A stretch of 64,000 nt of DNA. It comes from Halonotius roseus. GTDB lineage: Archaea > Halobacteriota > Halobacteria > Halobacteriales > Haloferacaceae. Positions 61,314 to 64,000 of the stretch are shown here, piece after piece. Where the stretch lies: the NCBI RefSeq assembly GCF_006861655.1, contig NZ_SESI01000002.1, positions 62,001 through 126,000 of the forward strand. Reading direction: 5' to 3'. The stretch's first letter is position 1. Every line of letters starts with the position of its first letter. The notes beneath the pieces were generated by a model, which had not been told where the DNA came from, searched no databases, and was given only the letters and a program-made list of their open reading frames with translations. Made by a program: the position numbers and the translations under genes.

Positions 61314-62195
61314 TCAAACCGCGATCATCGTCACACCGATCACCGCGAGAGCAGCGGCGACGAGCCGAATCCCGAACTGCTGTTCGTTCAGCAACAGCCC
61401 GCCGAGAACGACGGCGACGACCGCTTGGGTGTTGATAATCGGCGAGGCGATACTCGCCGGCACGAGCGAGAACGCGGTGTTGGTCAACCCTTCGCCGGCA
61501 GCGACGAACAGCCCGCCGACTGCGAGTTTCGGGAGATCGGCCCGAAGCGTCGCCGGCGTCTCCGCGCGTATTGCCGCCGGTAACAACACGACAGCGACGC
61601 CGCCGATCAACAGCGGCACCCACAGTCCGACCGGGATCGCCAACTCCTGGAGGCCGACCCGTCTGGCAACGTCGCTGACGGCGAAGGCCATCGCGCTCAG
61701 GAGGGCCAGCCGCGCGGCTGTCGACGTGGCCGCCCGCCGGAGTGGATCGAGCAGCGCGCCGCCACGGAAGTTGGCGACGTAGACCGCGGCGGTGGCGACG
61801 ACGACGCCCGCGACCTCCAGCGACGTCAACACCTGCCCGAGGGCGATGATCTCGATAGGGAGGACGAAGACGGGAACGATCTTGCTGATCGGCGCGACAT
61901 ACGAGACTTCCCCGACCGCCAGCGCGCGGAGGAAGGCGATCATTGCGCCGGCGACCATCGTCGCCGTCAGGGCGACGACCGCGACCTGCCTGAGTCCGAA
62001 CGCCGCCAGCGCGTCGCTCGCGCCGCGTGGCCCGATGCCGACGAGAAAGACCGGCAGATACCACACCAACGCGAAACTGTTGATCGAGACGGTGAGCAGC
62101 GAGGCCGGGTAGTCGTTGAAGGCGCGTTTGAGATAGAAGAGGTAGCCACCCCACACGAGGGCCGCCCCGACTGCGATGCCGATGCCTCCGTCCAT
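61314..62195 (-). CDS. EamA-family (DMT superfamily) transporter
   Basis: A 293-residue protein with ten predicted helices arranged as two EamA repeats (first about 1-135, second about 155-293). The first helix has GIAVGAALVWGGYLFYLKRA, and GLTNTAFSLVPASIASPIINTQAVVAVVLG is typical of the second repeat in drug/metabolite exporters. The substrate is unknown. A long shadow ORF lies in another frame and was ignored. Confidence 0.86.
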   Translation of the reverse strand: MDGGIGIAVGAALVWGGYLFYLKRAFNDYPASLLTVSINSFALVWYLPVFLVGIGPRGASDALAAFGLRQVAVVALTATMVAGAMIAFLRALAVGEVSYVAPISKIVPVFVLPIEIIALGQVLTSLEVAGVVVATAAVYVANFRGGALLDPLRRAATSTAARLALLSAMAFAVSDVARRVGLQELAIPVGLWVPLLIGGVAVVLLPAAIRAETPATLRADLPKLAVGGLFVAAGEGLTNTAFSLVPASIASPIINTQAVVAVVLGGLLLNEQQFGIRLVAAALAVIGVTMIAV

Positions 62196-62324
62196 TTGCT
62201 GGGTCGATGGCCGGCCGGCGGTTCAACGGTTCGGTCTGCGGTTGTCGTTCGATCCGTCATCGGCGTTCCGTCGATATCGGCGTGAGTACTATCGCGTTCA
62301 GCCTGTCTAGCATGTGTTAGACCG

Positions 62325-62867
62325 TCAGTTCGACTTCATGTATTCTATCGCTGTCCAGATATCGAGTATCCGAACTCGGCCCTCGTAGTACGTGTTCTCG
62401 ATCACGCCGGAGATCGCCGCTTCGGCGTTCCGGTCGTCGATCAAGATCCCGACTGACTCGTGTGCTGTCGAGCCAAGCAACATCACAGCGACTGCTGGTA
62501 GTTCCGCATCGGTCTTTCGCAACAGATCCGGATCCGTTTGTTCGAACGTTGCCAGTCGGTCGTGTACCCGATCCATGAGTTCGCCAGCCCGAGGCCCGTC
62601 GTGCACCCGCACCCCCGGCTGTACAGCTTCGACCGTCGTGATCCACTCCGTCGTTGTTGCTCGGTCAACCCAGTCGATACCCATGTATCCGCGTTGCTCG
62701 GTCAGCTCGTCGACGACGCCACGACTCAGATACAGCTCACGATCCTCCGTCCGAACATACTCGACAAACGTCTGGTAGGTGTCGCTTTCCGTTCCACCAA
62801 TCGTGCGGAGAAAGCTCGTATCACAAACGAGCGCGGTCGGAAACGGCGATGGGTCGGACTCACCCAT
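62325..62867 (-). CDS. PIN-domain RNase-like protein, partner of the HTH gene
   Basis: A 180-residue protein with a PIN-type active-site pattern: D16 in VCDTSFL, E54 in VVDELTE, D120 in TDAELPAVAVML, D144 in LIDDRNAEA. Such sites bind Mg2+ or Mn2+ and cut RNA. The gene starts 8 bp inside the end of the preceding HTH gene, an arrangement typical of toxin-antitoxin or RNase-regulator modules. The ATG at 62867 is chosen for the overlap and because the PIN motif begins soon after. Function as a toxin is inference. Confidence 0.75.
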   Translation of the reverse strand: MGESDPSPFPTALVCDTSFLRTIGGTESDTYQTFVEYVRTEDRELYLSRGVVDELTEQRGYMGIDWVDRATTTEWITTVEAVQPGVRVHDGPRAGELMDRVHDRLATFEQTDPDLLRKTDAELPAVAVMLLGSTAHESVGILIDDRNAEAAISGVIENTYYEGRVRILDIWTAIEYMKSN

Positions 62868-63489
62868 CGGCGCGTTGGTATGGCCCCTCCTCAACTGCAC
62901 GGTCGTGAACGGCGACATCGAACGTGACCTCGCTGAGTGTCGGGTCGTGCGGTTTGACGACCCCGATGATACGTTCGATCGCTTGGGAGACCGCAATCGC
63001 CTCGACGGCAGGGATATCAAGCGTCTCTCCGATACCGCGACGGGTTGTCTCGCCTTTCAGATACGCAAGCGTCGCCGTGACAACTGGAGCGAGCGCCGCT
63101 TTCCCGTGTCGGTCGACGAAAAGTTCGAGATCGTCGTCGACACTCGTCGCCCCGTAAACGGCAATGATGACGGGGCCGAGTTCGATGGTTGTTTGATCCG
63201 TCCAGTTCCCGCTCACGGGCTCGGCACGCCAGAGCGACGATCCGTTTTCGTACGTCTCCAGTTCCGTTGCGATCCCAAGTTCCGCCAGCGTATTGGCATA
63301 CTTGTAGGCCGTGCTCTTCGAGAGCCCCTGACGATCACGAACGGCACCAACCGTTGTTGGCGAGGTGATCAACAGCTCGGTGTAAAACCGCGCGAGTTCC
63401 GGCGTGCCCAGCAGCTCTTGTATCACAAAGAACTGGTGGGCCGTCTGTCCAGCATCCGGCGGCTGTGTGGTGGGCGGTGCGTTCGGCAT
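62860..63489 (-). CDS. Winged-helix transcription regulator (DUF7437-like)
   Basis: A 209-residue protein. A winged helix at about 35-80 has TTVGAVRDRQGLSKSTAYKYANTLAELG, followed by a longer C-terminal domain of mixed helices and strands. A TATA-like TATTTTAGTC about 25 bp before the ATG at 63489 fits a leaderless start. It is translationally coupled to the PIN gene by an 8-bp overlap, so it may repress that operon and neutralise the PIN protein. Confidence 0.72.
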   Translation of the reverse strand: MPNAPPTTQPPDAGQTAHQFFVIQELLGTPELARFYTELLITSPTTVGAVRDRQGLSKSTAYKYANTLAELGIATELETYENGSSLWRAEPVSGNWTDQTTIELGPVIIAVYGATSVDDDLELFVDRHGKAALAPVVTATLAYLKGETTRRGIGETLDIPAVEAIAVSQAIERIIGVVKPHDPTLSEVTFDVAVHDRAVEEGPYQRADG

Positions 63490-63578
63490 AGTACATAGTT
63501 CGCGGAGTATAGACTAAAATATTTGCATGCACACCAGTTGTCTCTCACAGCCAACGTGGAAGCCGTTGTACAGTCGCC

Positions 63579-64000
63579 CTACCGCCGGCCGTGGACGTAC
63601 GTCTGATCATGCTCCGGGAACACGTCGTCGACGGCGTCTTCGCCGTGGCGGTCGGCCAACACCGCGCGCAACTCGCCCTCGTAATCCGCTTTCGGAACCG
63701 ACTCGCTGGGGCCGGTTTCGACCTCGAAGTTCGCGGCAACGAGGTCGTCGACGGCATGGCGACCAAAGCCCGACAGCGGCGCGATGTAGTCGACTGAGTG
63801 GCGGTCTTCGAGACTCTGGGCCGCCGCCCGCGAGACGGTCGGCACGCGGTCGTCACGCCGGCTGCCGTCGGCGATGGCGTCGACCGCGAGGTCGGCGACC
63901 TGCTCTAAGGCGTGGTCGTGAACCTGCTGGATGCCGTTGCGCGGAAAGCCATCGTCGACCATCTGTTCGACAGCCTCGTCGGCGACCGAGTCATCGAGGC
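63579..64000 (-). CDS. Unidentified protein, C-terminal part (5' end outside window)
   Basis: The frame continues to the right edge and stops with TAG-complementary sequence at 63579. About 140 residues are visible: a helical N-terminal part (VADEAVEQMVDDGFPRNGIQ), a stretch with DHALEQVADLAVDAIADG, then a C-terminal region with VDYIAPLSGFGRHAVDDLV and an acidic end. I do not recognise the family. The codon bias is like the neighbouring genes, so it is probably a real gene. Confidence 0.6.
   Translation of the reverse strand, partial: LDDSVADEAVEQMVDDGFPRNGIQQVHDHALEQVADLAVDAIADGSRRDDRVPTVSRAAAQSLEDRHSVDYIAPLSGFGRHAVDDLVAANFEVETGPSESVPKADYEGELRAVLADRHGEDAVDDVFPEHDQTYVHGRR

Noticed and set aside
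1-64000. tRNA and rRNA genes
   Set aside because: No T-arm-like sequence with a matching cloverleaf or rRNA core sequence was found in the intergenic regions.

Overview
The window is chromosomal DNA from a halophilic archaeon (class Halobacteria). The evidence is the GC-rich third-codon pattern, strongly acidic proteins, Tat-type lipoprotein signals, TATA boxes about 25 bp upstream of ATGs (largely leaderless genes), F420/methanopterin genes, a ba3-type oxidase set, haloarchaeal pilus genes and an IS6-type haloarchaeal insertion sequence. I do not assign a genus. No rRNA, tRNA or CRISPR array was seen.

Layout. 1-4.8 kb: end of a glycosyltransferase, a GT4 glycosyltransferase, small membrane or zinc-binding proteins, an HxlR/DoxX pair and a VOC protein. 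4.9-8.8 kb: a PitA/HemQ-like haem protein with a His-rich linker, then a type II restriction-modification pair (C5 methyltransferase plus a TdeIII-like nuclease). 8.9-14.6 kb: a site-2 protease, mer and cofE (folate-type C1 and F420 metabolism) and a NUDIX/eIF2B-like fusion. 14.8-29.2 kb: a continuous urea-utilisation block: ureBCAGDEF, a NikMNQO-type nickel importer with a divergent nikR, and urtABCDE for urea uptake. The urease and nickel-importer promoters share a 10-bp motif at the same distance from the TATA box, which suggests co-regulation. 29.2-34.7 kb: nosD (with an apparent NosL-like N-terminus), nosF and nosY without nosZ, a small zinc ribbon and a PAS histidine kinase.

34.8-46.2 kb is clearly lower in GC. 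It opens with a decayed IS6-family element (15-bp terminal inverted repeats, one stop, one frameshift) and carries a type IV pilus-like system: a PilB ATPase, a double-domain PilC, and seven small-to-large proteins that all begin with a prepilin-type N-terminus, plus a RecA/KaiC-like protein whose P-loop is degenerate. This is the most accessory-looking part of the window.

46.6-54 kb: a copper P-type ATPase, a ba3-type cytochrome oxidase (cbaD, cbaB, cbaA, cbaE), a membrane protein and a SafE-like protein, together a copper-oxidase assembly unit. 54-64 kb: a second PAS kinase, EngB, an MTHFS-like protein, a Nog1-type GTPase, a HEAT-repeat protein, hisS, a Usp protein, an EamA transporter, and an overlapping HTH-PIN gene pair. 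Two repeat or hairpin elements at about 54.0 and 56.0 kb are not explained by the genes.
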